Shown piece after piece: positions 10,850-21,879 of a DNA stretch of 64,000 nt. The position numbers and the translations under genes were made by a program. The notes beneath the pieces are model-generated. The model saw only the letters and a list, made by a program, of their open reading frames with translations. It was not told the DNA's origin and did not search any database. This stretch comes from Prorocentrum cordatum (lineage: Eukaryota > Sar > Dinophyceae > Prorocentrales > Prorocentraceae): NCBI GenBank assembly GCA_963575745.1, contig CAUYUJ010018323.1:1-64000 (forward strand), written 5' to 3'. How positions within the stretch are numbered: the first letter of the stretch is position 1; each line of letters begins with the position of its first letter.

Positions 10850-11670
10850 GGTGGTCATAGAGGCCATTTCGGCCGTCTTGGACGCTCCTAGGACCAGAAT
10901 GCCATCACGCGAACACACATTGGACCACCAGAGCGAAACAAATGACGGTTGCCTCTCTGGGCCATTGGGCCGTCTTGGAGGCATCTTGAATTTTTTGCCA
11001 TCTTCGATTGACTTGATGCCGACCAGGGCCCTCCTGAAGACCCTCTTGGATCCATCTTGGACAGACGCGCTAACGGAGAATTGTGCGCAAAGTGTGCGGC
11101 TGCCGAAACCGCGCTGGAATCTTTTGGAAGGGCCAAGCGGTGCCCCATCACTTGGAGTAGTTCATGAAGGAAGCTGGGATTCGACCCTGAGATTGTGCGT
11201 CATGGTCGTCACGTCTTTCGTCTCGAAGATGAGCTCGGTTGTCTTCTGCGAGGCTCTAGCGACACCGTTTTCCTCAGGTGCTGCGCACGTGTGGCGTGCC
11301 AGGCACCCCTGAGGCAAGAGCAGGGGGCGGTGGCTTGAAGACGCCGACGGCGAATCACCGCCGCCGCCTGCGCTGTCTCGGACAGCCTGGGGGCCTCTCT
11401 GGCCGCCTGGGGGTCTCTCGGGCCGCGTGGCGCCCTCGGAGGCCGTCTCGGGGGCCTCTGGGCCGTCTTGGGGCGCTTCAAGAACGGGGCATTCGCATCT
11501 GCAGGGGAAGTCTGCTGCGCGGCGGTCAGCGGTCGAAGCTGTTTGCAACCAGGGGAAGCAGGGAAGCGGGGGAACGGATACCGAACGTGGGGAGCGGCTT
11601 TTGCCGTCTTGGGACTCTCTTGGGCCGCCTTGGGGTCTTCTTGGGGCCTATTTGTGGCCTCTCTCGTTGA
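10850..11670. repeat. CTTGG-type arrays flanking a GAAGACGCC repeat
   Basis: CTTGG units at about 10850-11060 and 11370-11660. Between them at 11310-11370 is the CACCCCTG...CAGGGGGCGG hairpin plus GAAGACGCC and GGCGAATCACCGCCGCC blocks also found at 658, 1581 and 36275. The stretch 11100-11310 is unique with no gene recognised. Confidence 0.6.
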
Positions 11671-11679
11671 TATCTACAC

Positions 11680-11683
<4 letters not shown>

Positions 11684-11724
<41 letters not shown>

Positions 11725-11730
11725 TGTATG
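11684..11730. repeat. (TA)n microsatellite
   Basis: An uninterrupted TA tract, then TACATG-type sequence. Unique sequence without a recognised gene follows to 12330. Confidence 0.95.
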
Positions 11731-12329
11731 TAATATGCGCATCTACATGTACACATCTTTACGCCTATATTCCCAGTCGCATTGTGAACATCCCCCTAAC
11801 GATGACGGCTTCTGGGGCCGGACCCGAGGGCCCCCAGGACGGCCCAAAATAGACACCATAGCTTCCGGGGCCATCCTGTTCAGCGTGATCGACGCAATCT
11901 TGTACCTTCTCGGGCTGGCCTGGGCCACCTTTGAAGCCATCTCGAGCCCTCGTGTCCATCTTGCTGGGCCATCGTATCCATCTCGACCCCTGTCGAGCCT
12001 CTTCTCGGCGCTTTATATTTAGTGGCGGGGGGAGGGGTGCGGCTGAGCGGGCCGACGGCAAGTGGGAACCTGTTGGACAGGACAAGCACGGGTCCAAAAT
12101 TCGGGCCGCCAAGCGTCCCTGTTGAAAGCCCAGGGCGGCTCCTGGTGGCCTTGGGGCGATTCCGTACTTGGCAGCGGAAGTAACTTTGTATCCCACCAGC
12201 CTAGAATCTCTAGAGTACAATGTTAGTTAGCGTGGGCCCCAAGCAGTGATTCCTTGCAATGTATGCGATGCAATCTAGATGGTGCAATCAATGTAGGTGG
12301 TGCAATTTTGGTGGTGCAATCCATGTGGT

Positions 12330-12660
12330 TACGTGGCGCAAAGCGACGCAACGCAAGCAACGCAACGCAATGCGACGCAACGCAAGGACATGCAGCGCGA
12401 TGCAACGCAAATGCAGCGCAATACAGCGTGATGCAGCGCAATGCAGCGCAATGCAGCGTGATGCAACGCCATGCAGCGCAAGGCAACGCAATGCAACGCA
12501 GTGCAACGCAATGCCACGCAGCGCAACGCAGCGCAACGCAATGCAGCGCAATGCAGCGCGATGCAACGCAGTGCAGCGCAATGCAACACAGTGCAACGCA
12601 GTGTAACGCAATGCCACGCAGCGCAACGCAATGCAACGCAGTGCAGCGCAGTGCAACGGA
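12330..12660. repeat. GCAAT/GCAGC 5-10 bp degenerate array
   Basis: Dozens of CGCAATGCAA/CGCAGCGCAA units (5 bp subunit, 10 bp superunit). A related array in the opposite orientation, built from GCTTTGCATT, is at 58800-59020. Frames on both strands are open only because of the array. Confidence 0.9.
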
Positions 12661-12904
12661 ACGGCGGCACTGGGTGGCGACGGGGGGACAAAGCAGCCGG
12701 CTGCACCGACACCAGGGGCCCAGTGCAGGCGGCGGCGACGCACCTCGGCGACGCGCGGCGCAGGGCGGCCACGAGCCGGCCGCACCGAGACCGGGGCCCA
12801 GCTGCCCAAGAGCGCGAGGAAGCAGGGTCTGGGACATTGTCAGTGGCTCGGGCCAGGGCGCCGACTGGTGTTCGTCTGGAGGGGGAGGAACAGGAGGAGG
12901 ATGC

Positions 12905-12982
12905 GGAGGAGGAGGAGGAGGAGGAGGAGGAGGAGGAGGAGGAGGAGGAGGAGGAGGAGGAGGAGGAGGAGGAGGAGGAGGA
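12905..12982. repeat. (GGA)n array
   Basis: A nearly pure purine triplet tract. Confidence 0.95.
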
Positions 12983-13002
12983 GCACCGTCTGGGGGATTG
13001 TT

Positions 13003-13246
13003 CGCTGCTTCGGAGGCGTGACTTCCCGCCCGTCGGGCCTTGCTCTGCAGGGATCTCGCGCCACACCTGCCCTCGAGCTTCTCCCCGCAGGTGCCATGCA
13101 GCCGCCGGACAAGGGTGCCTTCCGCTGCTTCGGAGGCGTGACTTCCCGCCCGTCGGGCCTTGCTCTGCAGGGATCTCGCGCCACACCTGCCCTCGAGCTT
13201 CTCCCCGCAGGTGCCATGCAGCCGCCGGACAAGGGTGCCTTCCTGT
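13003..13246. repeat. Exact 120-bp tandem duplication between two GGA arrays
   Basis: Two units of 120 bp (13003-13122 and 13123-13242) appear identical by eye. Each has GCTGCTTCGGAGGCG, CTCTGCAGGGATCTCG and CCATGCAGCCGCCGG. The period is a multiple of three, so the plus frame that crosses it stays open, but that frame also runs through GGA, GAT and GCAAT arrays and is not accepted as a gene. GGA arrays bracket the duplication at 12905-12982 and 13255-13303. Confidence 0.9.
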
Positions 13247-13254
13247 GGTCAGCT

Positions 13255-13303
13255 GGAGGAGGAGGAGGAGGAGGAGGAGGAGGAGGAGGAGGAGGAGGAG
13301 GAA
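13255..13303. repeat. (GGA)n array
   Basis: A pure purine triplet tract directly after the 120-bp duplication. Unique sequence without a recognised gene follows (13304-13660). Confidence 0.95.
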
Positions 13304-13662
13304 TAGGAGGAGCACGAGGAAGAGGCGGAGGAACAGTCACGCCAGGGTGATGCCACATGCTACTCGGGCCGGGCGAAAGGGGGGCATTGGGAAATGGGGG
13401 GTTACGAAATTTGCTGCATGCAGCTGGTTTCGGCCCCACCGAGGGGCCCATTCCTCGATACATAGCCGCCTCCGGCGCTGGGAGGCGCGGGGAAAATCAG
13501 CTACGCGAGCTGATTCTCCCCCCCCTTTTTGCTATCCCTCCCTTTCGCACGACTCGAGACACGTCAGGTATCCTAGAGTCCGAGGTCCTCGTGGTTTTGT
13601 CGCAGGGGCTAGCCGAGGTCTGAAGACCGCAGGAGGCAAAGGCGGAGGAGGCTGGAAGAAAA

Positions 13663-13741
13663 ACGATGATGGGGATGATGAGGATGAGGATGAGGATGAG
13701 GATGAGGATGAGGATGAGGATGAGGATGATGATGATGCTGC

Positions 13742-13788
<47 letters not shown>

Positions 13789-13972
13789 CTGATGATGATG
13801 ATGATGAGGAGGATCATGATGATGAGAAGGGTCAGGGCACGTCTTTTGTTTGCACGCTGAGCTTGTGGATTTGATTCTGGGGTCTTCGAGAACCACGGGG
13901 TGGTTTTCCCCACATCTTTATGGGTGACAAGGGGGAGTAGGAGGAGGTCAGAGAGACAAGGGTGATGGTGAC

Positions 13973-14051
<79 letters not shown>

Positions 14052-14280
14052 TTGCTGATGATGATGCGGATGTTGATGATGATGCTGATGCTGCTGATGA
14101 TGATGTTGATGATCATGATGGTGATCATGATGGTGATGTTGATGATGATGATGATGGTGATGATAATGATGCTGATGCTGATGCTGATGCCGATTCTGAG
14201 GATGATGATGATGATCATGATGATTATGATGAGGCTGTTTTGGTTGTTGCTTTTGTTGCTGCTGCTTCCTTGCTGTTGAT

Positions 14281-14327
<47 letters not shown>

Positions 14328-14490
14328 GTTGTTGGTGTTGTTGGTGTGGTTGGCCATGCTGCTGCTGCTGTTGTGGTTGTGGTTGTGGCTGTGGCTGTTG
14401 TTATGGTTGTTGCTGCTGCTGTTGCTGTTGCTGTAGTTGTTGTGGTTGTTGTTTTTGTTGTTGTTATTGTTGTTGTTGCTGCTGTTGTTG
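13663..14490. repeat. (GAT)n, (GAT)n and (TTG/CTG)n arrays
   Basis: GAT/GAGGAT tracts at 13663-13830 and 13965-14215, and TTG/CTG tracts at 14235-14490. They are separated by about 130 bp of unique sequence. The translations are poly-Asp/Met/His and poly-Leu/Val/Asn in different frames and carry no gene signal. Confidence 0.95.
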
Positions 14491-14569
14491 TTAATGTTGA
14501 ACTCTCGTTATTGAAAATTCGGATTATTGATCCCCCTCTGGTGCACATTGTAGTTTTTTAAATTGAAGT

Positions 14570-14965
14570 GCCCCTCCCGGCGCTTGCACCCTGCTTTTTT
14601 CCCTGGGAATGTCTTCCTCCTCAAACTGGGCCTCTGGCCCCCGGGTTACAACAGCAACGGCTCCCGCCTGATACTTCTGCACACTTTAGCCAGGACCCCC
14701 GCTCCCGCCTGAGACTTCCTCGCGTTTTATTCAGGAATCGCGCTCTCGCTGGGGACTTCCTTACAATATATTCAGGAATCGCTTTCTCGGCGCCCTGGAG
14801 TCGCGCTTTGGCGGGACACTTGCTTGCAATTTACTTAATAATAGCGTCGTTGCATTGGAATTTCCCGCAATTTACTCAAGCGCCGCGCTCCCGACCTTCA
14901 GGCACCCAGGAGTCGCGCTCACGCTTAGGACTCCCTCACAGATTTCTTAGGAATCGGGATCTCGC
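14570..14965. repeat. Dispersed repeat with about 60-bp subunits (CTCTCGC type)
   Basis: Repeated phrases TTCAGGAATCGCGCTC and GGGACTTCCT recur every 60-65 bp. The 14575-14760 part has a clear relative at 17405-17570 (CTGGCCCCC, ACAACAGCAACGGC-type and CGCCTGATACTTC blocks in the same order). A more diverged relative is at 20500-20650. Relatives lie on both sides of the retrotransposon. Confidence 0.65.
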
Positions 14966-14969
14966 TGTC

Positions 14970-15655
14970 CTTAGTGGCCCCGTTGCAGCCCTTCGTGGCC
15001 CCCTCGCTGCCCTTCGTGGACCCGTTGCAGCCCTTTGTGGCCCCCTCGCTGCCTTTCGTGGCCCCATTGCAGCCCTTCGTGGCCCCGTTGCAGCCATTCG
15101 TGGCCCCCTCGCTGCCCTTCGTGGCCCTGTTGCAGCTCTTCGTGGCCCCCTGGCTGCCCCTTGTGGCCCCGTTGCAGCCCTTCTTGGCCCCCTCGCTGCC
15201 CTTCGTGGCCCCGTTGCAGCCCTTCGTGGCCCCCTCGCTGCCCTTCGTGGACCTGTTGCATCCCTTCGTTGATCCCTCGCTGCCCTTCGTGGCCCCGTTG
15301 CAGCCCCTTCGTGGCCCCCTCGCTGCCCTTCGTGGCCCCGTTGCAGCCCTTCGTGGCCCCCTCGCTGCCCTTCGTGGCCCCATATATGTATGCCCTTCGT
15401 GGCCCCCGCTCGTTCGCGCCCGTCGTGGCCCCATGTGCATGCCCGTCGTGGCACCCTCGCTACCCTTCGTGGCCCTGCTGCCCTCAGTGGCCCCGTCCTT
15501 GCCCTCCGCGGCCCAAGATACGTATGCCCTTCGTGGCCCCCGCTTGTTCGCGCCCGTCGTGGCCCCATGTGCATACCCTTCGTGGCCCCGCTGTCGCCCT
15601 TTGTGGCCCCCTCGCTGTCCTGCGTGGCCCAGTTGCTACCCTCTTCGCCCCGCGT
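14970..15655. repeat. 21/42-bp tandem array (CCTTCGTGGCCCC type)
   Basis: Alternating 21-bp units, one with GTTGCAGC and one with CTCGCTGC after GTGGCCCC, form a 42-bp superunit repeated many times. Open frames in both directions translate to 7- and 14-residue repeats and are shadows of the array. Confidence 0.9.
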
Positions 15656-16400
15656 CCTTGCCCTCCTCGCTCCCTTTTCATTTCGGCGCGGCACCCCCCC
15701 CATCCCGCGCGCCCCCTCCGCATCCTCCCCACCCACCAGCCAGCGCGCCCCCTACGCCCCGACCCTTTCACTTCGGCACGGCACCCCCCCACCCACCCAC
15801 ACTACCATTTCCCGCCCAGCAGCCAGCGCGCCCGCGCGCCCCCTCCTCCCCGACCCTTTTAGTTCGGCACGCCCCCCCCCCATCCCACGGGGCCCTTCCG
15901 GATCCCCCCCACCCACCAGCCAGCGTGCCGCCTCCGCCCCGACCGTTTTATTTTGGCACAGCACCCCCCTCATCCCGCGCGCCCCCCCCCCCCCCCCCAT
16001 CCCCCCCACCCCCCAGCCAGCGCGCCCCTTCCGCCCCGACCCTTTTATTTCGGCACGGCCGCCCCCCATCCCGCGCGCCTCCCCCGCGTCCTCCCGCCCA
16101 CCGACCCTTTCATTTCGGCACGGCACTCCCACCCCTCCCCCCGCACCCACACCACCATCCCCGCACCCTCCCGCCAGCGCGCCCCTTCCTCCCCGACCCT
16201 TTTATTTCGGCACGGCCCCCCCCCGATCCCACGCACCCCCTCCGCACCTCCCCCCACCAGCCAGCGCGCCCCCTCCGCCCCGACCCTTTCATTTCGGCAC
16301 GGCACCCTTCTCCCCCATCCCGCGCGCTCCCTCCGCATCCTCCCAAACACCAGCCAGCGCGCGCCTTCCGCCCAGATTCTTTCATTCTCTTGCACAGGTT
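15655..16400. repeat. About 85-100 bp C-rich tandem array
   Basis: Units contain CAGCCAGCGCGCCCC, CCGCCCCGACCCTTT, ATTTCGGCACGGC and a C tract. Eight or more copies vary in the length of the C tract. The long plus frame that crosses this region encodes only Pro/Ser/Ala/His repeats. Confidence 0.85.
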
Positions 16401-16499
16401 GTCTAAGGGCTCCGACGACTTTACTTCGGCGCGGCCCTTTGGCCCGCGCCTCACATCGCGCCCCCTCCGCACTTACTTTCTAAAGCAGCCATGCCGAAG

Positions 16500-17175
16500 C
16501 AGCCCCCTGGTCCTCCGCATCCTTCCCCCGCCAGCCAGCGCAGCCAGCCCGCCAGCCAGAGCGCCCCCTCGGCGCCGGTCCCACCAGCCAGCGCACCCCC
16601 TTTGCCCCGACAGCTTGACTCTGGCACGGCGCCGGCCCCACCAGCCAGCGCGCCCCCTCCGCCCCGACCGCTTTATTTCGGCACGGAACCTGGCCCTGGA
16701 CCCAGCCTCCTCGCCTGGCCCTGGCCCCAGCCCTCCTCGCCCCGAACCCTTTATTTTTGTTTGTCGTCGTCCCCCCTGGTCCTGGCCGTCGACCCAGCCT
16801 TCATCCTGGTCCTCGACCCAGACCCCCTCGTCGACGCCACCCTGGTCCTGTCCTTGGACCCAGCGTCCTCCCCTGGCCCTGGCCCCAGCCCCCTCTCCCT
16901 GGACCCTTCGTTTTCGCTCGTCGTCGTACCCCTGGCCTTGGCCCTGGACCCAGCCCCCTCTCGCGCTGGACCCTTTATTCTCGTTCGTCGTCGTCCCCCT
17001 GGTCCTGGTCCTGGCCCTGGCGCCAGCCTCCATCCCTGATCTGGCCCCAGCCGCCCTCGCCCCACTGGTCCTGGCACTGGACCCAGCCTACCCCCCTGGT
17101 CGTTGCTCCAGCCTCCCTCCTCGCCCCGCTGACCCTGTCCCTGGACCCAGCCTCCACTTGGCCCAGCCTCGAAAA
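16500..17175. repeat. CCTGG/CTGGACCCAGCC degenerate array
   Basis: The first part continues CCAGCCAGCGC units. From about 16685 it becomes CCTGGCCCTGG and GGACCCAGCC units, with occasional TCGTCGTC blocks. Confidence 0.75.
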
Positions 17176-17274
17176 TATATCGCGCCTCAGCTGCCAACAA
17201 AAACTCTTTCGAGCAGGTCCCAATCGACAACCGCTGATTCAGCACTGGGGCGCCCTGGCCCCACCTGCCCCTTC

Positions 17275-17335
17275 TCCTCCTCCTCCTCCTCCTCCTCCTT
17301 CCTTCTCCTCCTCCTCCTCCTCCTCCTCCTCCTTG
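17275..17335. repeat. (CCT)n array
   Basis: A pyrimidine triplet tract interrupted by CTTCCTT. Confidence 0.95.
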
Positions 17336-17572
17336 TTTCCTCGATCCCCCCACCTGCGTCTCCTCCTCTCCTCATGTGCAAGAGCCAGAGCACGCGTGCC
17401 ACTTGTTTTTCTGGGGCTCGCACCCTGTTTTCTTACAAGGGGAAGTGAAGTGTCACCAATCTGCGCCCCTGGCCCCCCTTTTACAACAACGACGGCTTCC
17501 GCCTGATACTTCCCCACGGTTCATTCTCTAATCGCGCTCTCGCGCGGGACTGCTTCACAATTTATGAAATCA

Positions 17573-18162
17573 CAGAGGAATGTCTGGACAGCTTTCGCTT
17601 GCAGTGTTTACGCTTTCGCGATTGCGACTTGGCAGAGATGCAGAGTGGCTTACTCCACACAGCCCAGTCCATCGACCACGATACCACAGGGAAGCGGAGA
17701 TCAGTCCAGGAAGGTTCTATCGGAGTGCCGGTGAAGCAGGCGCGGCGTCTGGTTGCAAACACTTCTGGGGCAGACCGGATGCAGGCTGTGCGACAGCTCC
17801 GGAGGGCTGGTCGTAACGCTCGCCGGCGGCGGGGGGAGAAGCACTTGACTCGATTGGGGACTTGCCGGCCCAAACTCCCAATTCCAGTGTGATTGAACGT
17901 CAACGGGGAGATGACCGCGAACAGGGATATCTGGCGTGATGGACTGACAGTTCTTGGTGCTCAACGGTTCGGCGACGAGACTAACGACCACGAGGCGCAA
18001 GCCCAACGTCTGGCGACGCTGGACTGCATTGGCCGGAGTGCCGGGCCGGATGGTCGAGCCCCGCCTTCTTTGGACTTCTTCCACGTCATCGCGGGCATTG
18101 CGGGCATAAAGTCTGGCACAGCGGCGGGGGCTGACGGGGCACCGCCGGAGATTTACAAGTGA
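17573..18162 (+). pseudogene. LINE-type retrotransposon, linker and start of reverse transcriptase
   Basis: The plus-strand frame ending at 18162 closes with KSGTAAGADGAPPEIYK. This matches the fingers motif of non-LTR retrotransposon reverse transcriptases, in which a Lys-containing segment is followed by a G-x-D-G-x-P block. The preceding frame (17599-17892) has Arg/Lys-rich residues (QLRRAGRNARRRRGEK) like the linker between endonuclease and reverse transcriptase. The two pieces are in different frames and no endonuclease domain is recognised upstream, so the 5' end is missing or unreadable. The frame stops with TGA right after the motif. What follows (18163-18376) can be read only in broken frames. 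The element sits among C-rich arrays and is not expressed as drawn. Confidence 0.7.
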
Positions 18163-18376
18163 TTTCCATTTTACCTCGTCTACAAAGTCTGGACGCTATC
18201 TCGGCGACGGTATTTGGACAACTCCGGGGACCCCTCTATATGGAAAACAAATCCCAAACTCCGGACTTCCAAAAATAGCTACGCCGCTGGTGTTCGAAGA
18301 TTTCCGGTACATCTGTACATTGTATTGTTTTGGAAAGTGGTACGCCCGTAGCATATAACCTCCCTTCCGGCAGTCT

Positions 18377-19462
18377 GTGCCGCCCAGTTCCATGGCGACG
18401 CTTTGTTTCAAAGCTGGTTTCGCATATGACGATATAATTGCGATTGTGACCCAAATTGTCACTGTTGCCAGGCAGGGGGCCATGCCGTTGATTGTTGGGA
18501 TGTTGGAGATCAAAACAGCCTTCGATAGGATTCGCCACGCACATTCACCACGAATCTTGTTGGCTAAAGGCCTTCACCCGAACCTCGTTGGGGCAATGCT
18601 GCGGGATATGTCAAACTTGTTATGCTCCATGGCTCTGCCGGGAATGCCGGCCAGCGACCCATTTCCCTTGGAGGTCGGTGGGAAGCAGGGCGGCGTGGTG
18701 ACGCCAGAACTTTTCAACTGCATGGTCGAGTTCGTGCTTGACCCTTTGGTCCGCAGTTGGCGCAGTCGTAACTTCGGAGTACTGTTCGATGCAAGGGACC
18801 CGCCGCTGACACACCTCATCTGGGGTAACAATTGCATCATGTTTGGGAGCAGCTTGCAACAGTTCCAGATCATGGCGCAGGAGCTGTCGACGGCCCTCGC
18901 TGAAATCAAGTTTCGCTTGGAGCCAGATTCTTTGGAGTGCGTGGTATGTGGGAGTCTTATAGACGAGTGCACGCAGACGCCTATCATCACGGAGACTGGG
19001 GTTGAAACGCCACTTACGTTTTCGATGGTTTCCCACTTGGTCTTACTCGGGGCTTTCATTACAGCCAAAGCAGAAACAATGGAGGTACTGGAGCATCGCT
19101 AACACCGAGCAGAGGCACATTATTGGGCGCACATCAAAGCGTTTCGTGGTGGGGGCACGGTGAGAAACAAATTGCGCGCCTGGTCAGCTGGGCCGTCGGC
19201 CAGTGCCCTTCTGGGTTCATGCGCGTGGCACATCAACAAGCAGGTTCGTTGCAAACTCAAGGCCTGGGAGTGGCAGTGCCTCCGTGACGTGCTCCGGCTT
19301 CGCCGCAAACCAGATGAGAGTGCCATGGCCGCGAATTGCCGCACGTCGGCTTTGATACGAAAGTGGAAGCATATGGACAACTTATGCCCGGTCTACGTCC
19401 GCGTGCAAGTCTGTATTCAAAAACGCATAGCGCGAGGTTTCGCTGCCAAAGCGCGCCAGAGC
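18377..19462 (+). pseudogene. LINE-type reverse transcriptase, inactive
   Basis: One frame, broken only by an in-frame TAA at 19100-19102, covers the palm and thumb. Landmarks are FKAGFAYDD (template-grip region), LEIKTAFDRIRHA (motif A), GGKQGGVVTPELFN (motif B) and LIWGNNCIMFG at about 18822-18854 (motif C). In active enzymes motif C carries two aspartates, as in ADD; here both are Asn, so polymerase activity should be lost. The first acidic residue of motif A is Glu where LINEs usually have Asp. After the TAA the same frame continues with a thumb-like Trp/Arg/Leu-rich segment (KLKAWEWQCLRDVLRL). Role inferred from family: reverse transcription primed at the target DNA. Confidence in the family is high; the element is clearly dead. 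Confidence 0.88.
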
Positions 19463-19469
19463 TGAGTTT

Positions 19470-19682
19470 TTGAAGAAAGGTCGGAGTTTCCGCGCGCGTG
19501 ATTGTTGGGAGCCGTACAAACATGCGAGAGATTACAAACACAGGTTGCGATTGGATATGGTCCATGCTACCAGAGGGAATTTCTCTCATTGGGAAGATGT
19601 GCTCTGCAATTATTTCGGCATCGATTGGAGGAGTGTCTGCGACGGTTGCCGCTTCTTTGCAAGCGTGGATGCAGCATTTCGG
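19470..19682 (+). pseudogene. LINE-type element, connector between reverse transcriptase and RNase H
   Basis: Directly after the reverse-transcriptase frame ends at TGA (19463-19465), another plus frame continues with RSFRARDCWEPYKHARDYKH and HWEDVLCNYFGIDWRSVC. Such Trp- and charge-rich connectors are usual in these elements. The frame change shows at least one indel. After 19682 the frames shift again (19498-19860 on the other plus frames). Confidence 0.6.
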
Positions 19683-19825
19683 TGAGTTTGGTGAGTGGAT
19701 CTGCCGCCGATGGGGTCTCCCAGTCCTGGGGCGCGCCCCCGCGACAACCGAGGCGGTAGTGCAGGGCCCCCTGCCCAAACGACATCGGGTGAAGACATAC
19801 ACATTGTACGGTTTGCCAGCATCAC

Positions 19826-19889
19826 ATGCATACGTCAACTTCCAGGAAGTGTCGATCGAGTGGGAGGACCGCGCGGGCCGCTTCATCAC

Positions 19890-19923
<34 letters not shown>

Positions 19924-20416
19924 GTCATCATCATTTGTAATTGTCAACCCCCCCGTGGATGTCATCATGGGGAACATCCTCCCGGACGGCTCCGACCACG
20001 GCTGCATCTTCGGCCTGATTTGCGCCGTTTTGGCAGCACTTTTCGATAGAGGAGTCCTGCCTCACCAGTGTCATGGGGACCCTGTAGTGTGGAGGCGCCG
20101 CGAACTCAGTGTGAAACCAGACCACCTGGCAAATTTCACCATGGACGCGACACGTTTTTGGCAAACGTCTTTTCCAGTAGCTGCTGGCCGCCAGCCTCGT
20201 GACGCGAATTTGGTCGTCCACTGCGACGGCTGTCGCCGGGGCGACGCGTGCTCCGCAGCTGCTTGGATTCTCGAGGCTGTCTGGAGCGACGCTTCCCATG
20301 TTGTCTCTATGGCAGGTGTGTCTTTGGATGAGGTCGACGTCGTGTCTGCTTTCGTCGCGGAAGCCGTGGCTCTCGACCAGGGCTCCGAATTTCTCGCAGC
20401 TTGCGCAGCGCCTTGA
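19826..20416 (+). pseudogene. LINE-type RNase H domain, C-terminally truncated
   Basis: The reliable part is 20200-20416. It reads VVHCDGCRRGDACSAAAWI, with the first catalytic Asp in CDG and the Gly/Ala-rich strand turn, then SAFVAEAVALDQG, whose Glu fits the second catalytic position. The frame stops at TGA 20414-20416, before the later catalytic Asp motifs, so the domain is incomplete. A (CAT)n microsatellite at 19884-19935 lies inside the frame and adds a poly-Ser stretch, presumably a later expansion. The role in the family is removal of RNA from the RNA/DNA hybrid. Confidence 0.75.
19884..19935. repeat. (CAT)n microsatellite inside the dead retrotransposon
   Basis: About 16 CAT units. 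They sit between the connector and RNase H parts. Confidence 0.95.
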
Positions 20417-20429
20417 CCCACGAGGACGA

Positions 20430-20830
20430 ATTGCATGCATTTTGACCCTCAATTCTTACATCTGGCTGGCCGCGCACGGGTTTCAGCTGCGCCGGAAGAA
20501 AAACATAATCGTGCTCTCGGGTTGAACTTCTTCGCAATTTATTCAGATGCCGCGCCCTCGACATTAAAAAATCACGCTATTGCTGTGGATTTCCTCACGA
20601 TTTATTTGGGAATCGCGCTGTCGCTCGAGAAATCCTCGCGATGCATGCAGGACGCACGCTTCAGCAACCCGCCTGCCCCTTGCTCCTTCCTTCCATGCGT
20701 TCTTTCTTCCCCTGCCTTGGGGGCTGCACGAAATACGCGTTGCAGGTAGGAAAGATACACCTCTAAGGGGGCACGATCGAAGACGAAGAGGGCGGGTATC
20801 GAAGGTTTGGGATGTACGTGTTGGTTAGCC
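20430..20830. other. Unique and dispersed-repeat sequence, no gene
   Basis: Part of 20500-20650 (CTTCGCAATTTATTCAG, GGGAATCGCGCTGTCGCTC) is a diverged relative of the repeats at 14700 and 17540. No gene is recognised. Confidence 0.45.
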
Positions 20831-20867
20831 TTCGAGCAGGTGAGAACGAACAGTCTTAACATGCTTG

Positions 20868-21290
20868 TTGCTGCTGTTGTGGTTGTGATTGTTTTTATTG
20901 TTGCTGTTGTTGCTGCTGCTGCTGTTGTGTTTGTTGCTGTTGTTGCAATTGTTGTTTTTGCTGTTACAGCTGTTGTTATTATTGCTGTTGGTGCTGTCGT
21001 TAATGTTGTTGCTGTTGGCGAGGATCGTGGTGATGCGGATTATGGTGGCGACGGTGATGGGCATGACGATGAGGAGAGCAGGCTTATGATTCGGTTGAGG
21101 ATGATGGTGGTGATTATAATACTGCTATGGATGCTGGTTTCGGTGTTCATGGTGATGTTGATTATGACGTTGCTGCTGATGGATATGGTGGTGATGACGA
21201 ATGTGATGACGGCGATGATGACGACGGCGGCGACATGATGACGATGATGGCGATGATGGTGGTGGTGGTGATGATGATAATAAAAAGGGC
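20868..21290. repeat. Degenerate (TTG)n then (GAT)n array
   Basis: TTG/CTG triplets to about 21010, then GAT/GGT/GAC triplets to 21285, older and more diverged than those at 13-14 kb. Confidence 0.85.
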
Positions 21291-21644
21291 GAAATATAGC
21301 CAGGATGCGGAGGGGGAGAGTGGGGGCCAAATTCGATACAGACCCAGTGGTTATAGGGTTTTAAAAGTGCGGGCCTCGTGTCGATGTTCATCCAGGAGTC
21401 GGCAAGGCGTCGGCTTCCTGCAGGCGTGCAGATTTTGTAATGAGCAGCTTCCCAATGCCGATTAGCAGCGAGCTTTTCGGACCATCGCTGTCATGACTGA
21501 CCACCACGTGGACTTTACGGTAATCAGGAGGCGAAAGTGCTGCCATGGCCAGGCGACGTTTCAGAATGGGCAGGACGGGGATCCGCGAGGAATTGTGTAG
21601 GTGTATGCTTGTGTGTGTGTGTGTGTGTGTCTGTGTGTGGGAAA

Positions 21645-21862
21645 CCTCGGAAACTGGAGCATATACATTACCAGTGGCGGGCTGTTTTTCAATCCCAGGA
21701 CTTGGTGAGGGTCGAGGACGACGCTGAGGTGGTGTGGTGTATATTTTATCCCCGATGTCCCGGGAAAACAACGAACCATGTATACACCAGACCAGGGTCC
21801 TCCAGTGCAAATTCCAATGCAAGGCCAGAAAAAGCGTCGGTGTATAGAGTTCGGCTCCCTAA
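21645..21862. repeat. Dispersed repeat, family 7, copy 1
   Basis: About 215 bp shared with 51113-51347. Conserved blocks in order are CTCGGAAACTGG, ACATTACCAGTGGCGG, CTGTTTTTCAATCC, CGATGTCCCGGG, TACACCAG and GAAAAAGCGTCGGTG followed by TATAGAGTTCG. About three quarters of positions match by eye. A (TG)n tract precedes it. Function unknown. Confidence 0.8.
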
Positions 21863-21879
21863 ATCCATGTGGGTCCCCA

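Noticed and set aside
11090-11190. Possible tRNA on the minus strand (GGTCGAATCC)
   Set aside because: A B-box-like sequence exists but the T stem does not pair and no A box lies at the right distance.
12471-13874. A 467-residue plus-strand open frame
   Set aside because: It runs through GCAAT, GGA and GAT arrays and a 120-bp duplication whose period is a multiple of three; composition is poly-Glu/Asp/Arg with no unique domain.
14974-17448. An 824-residue plus-strand open frame
   Set aside because: Made entirely of C-rich tandem arrays with 21/42 and about 85-100 bp periods; several other frames are equally open.
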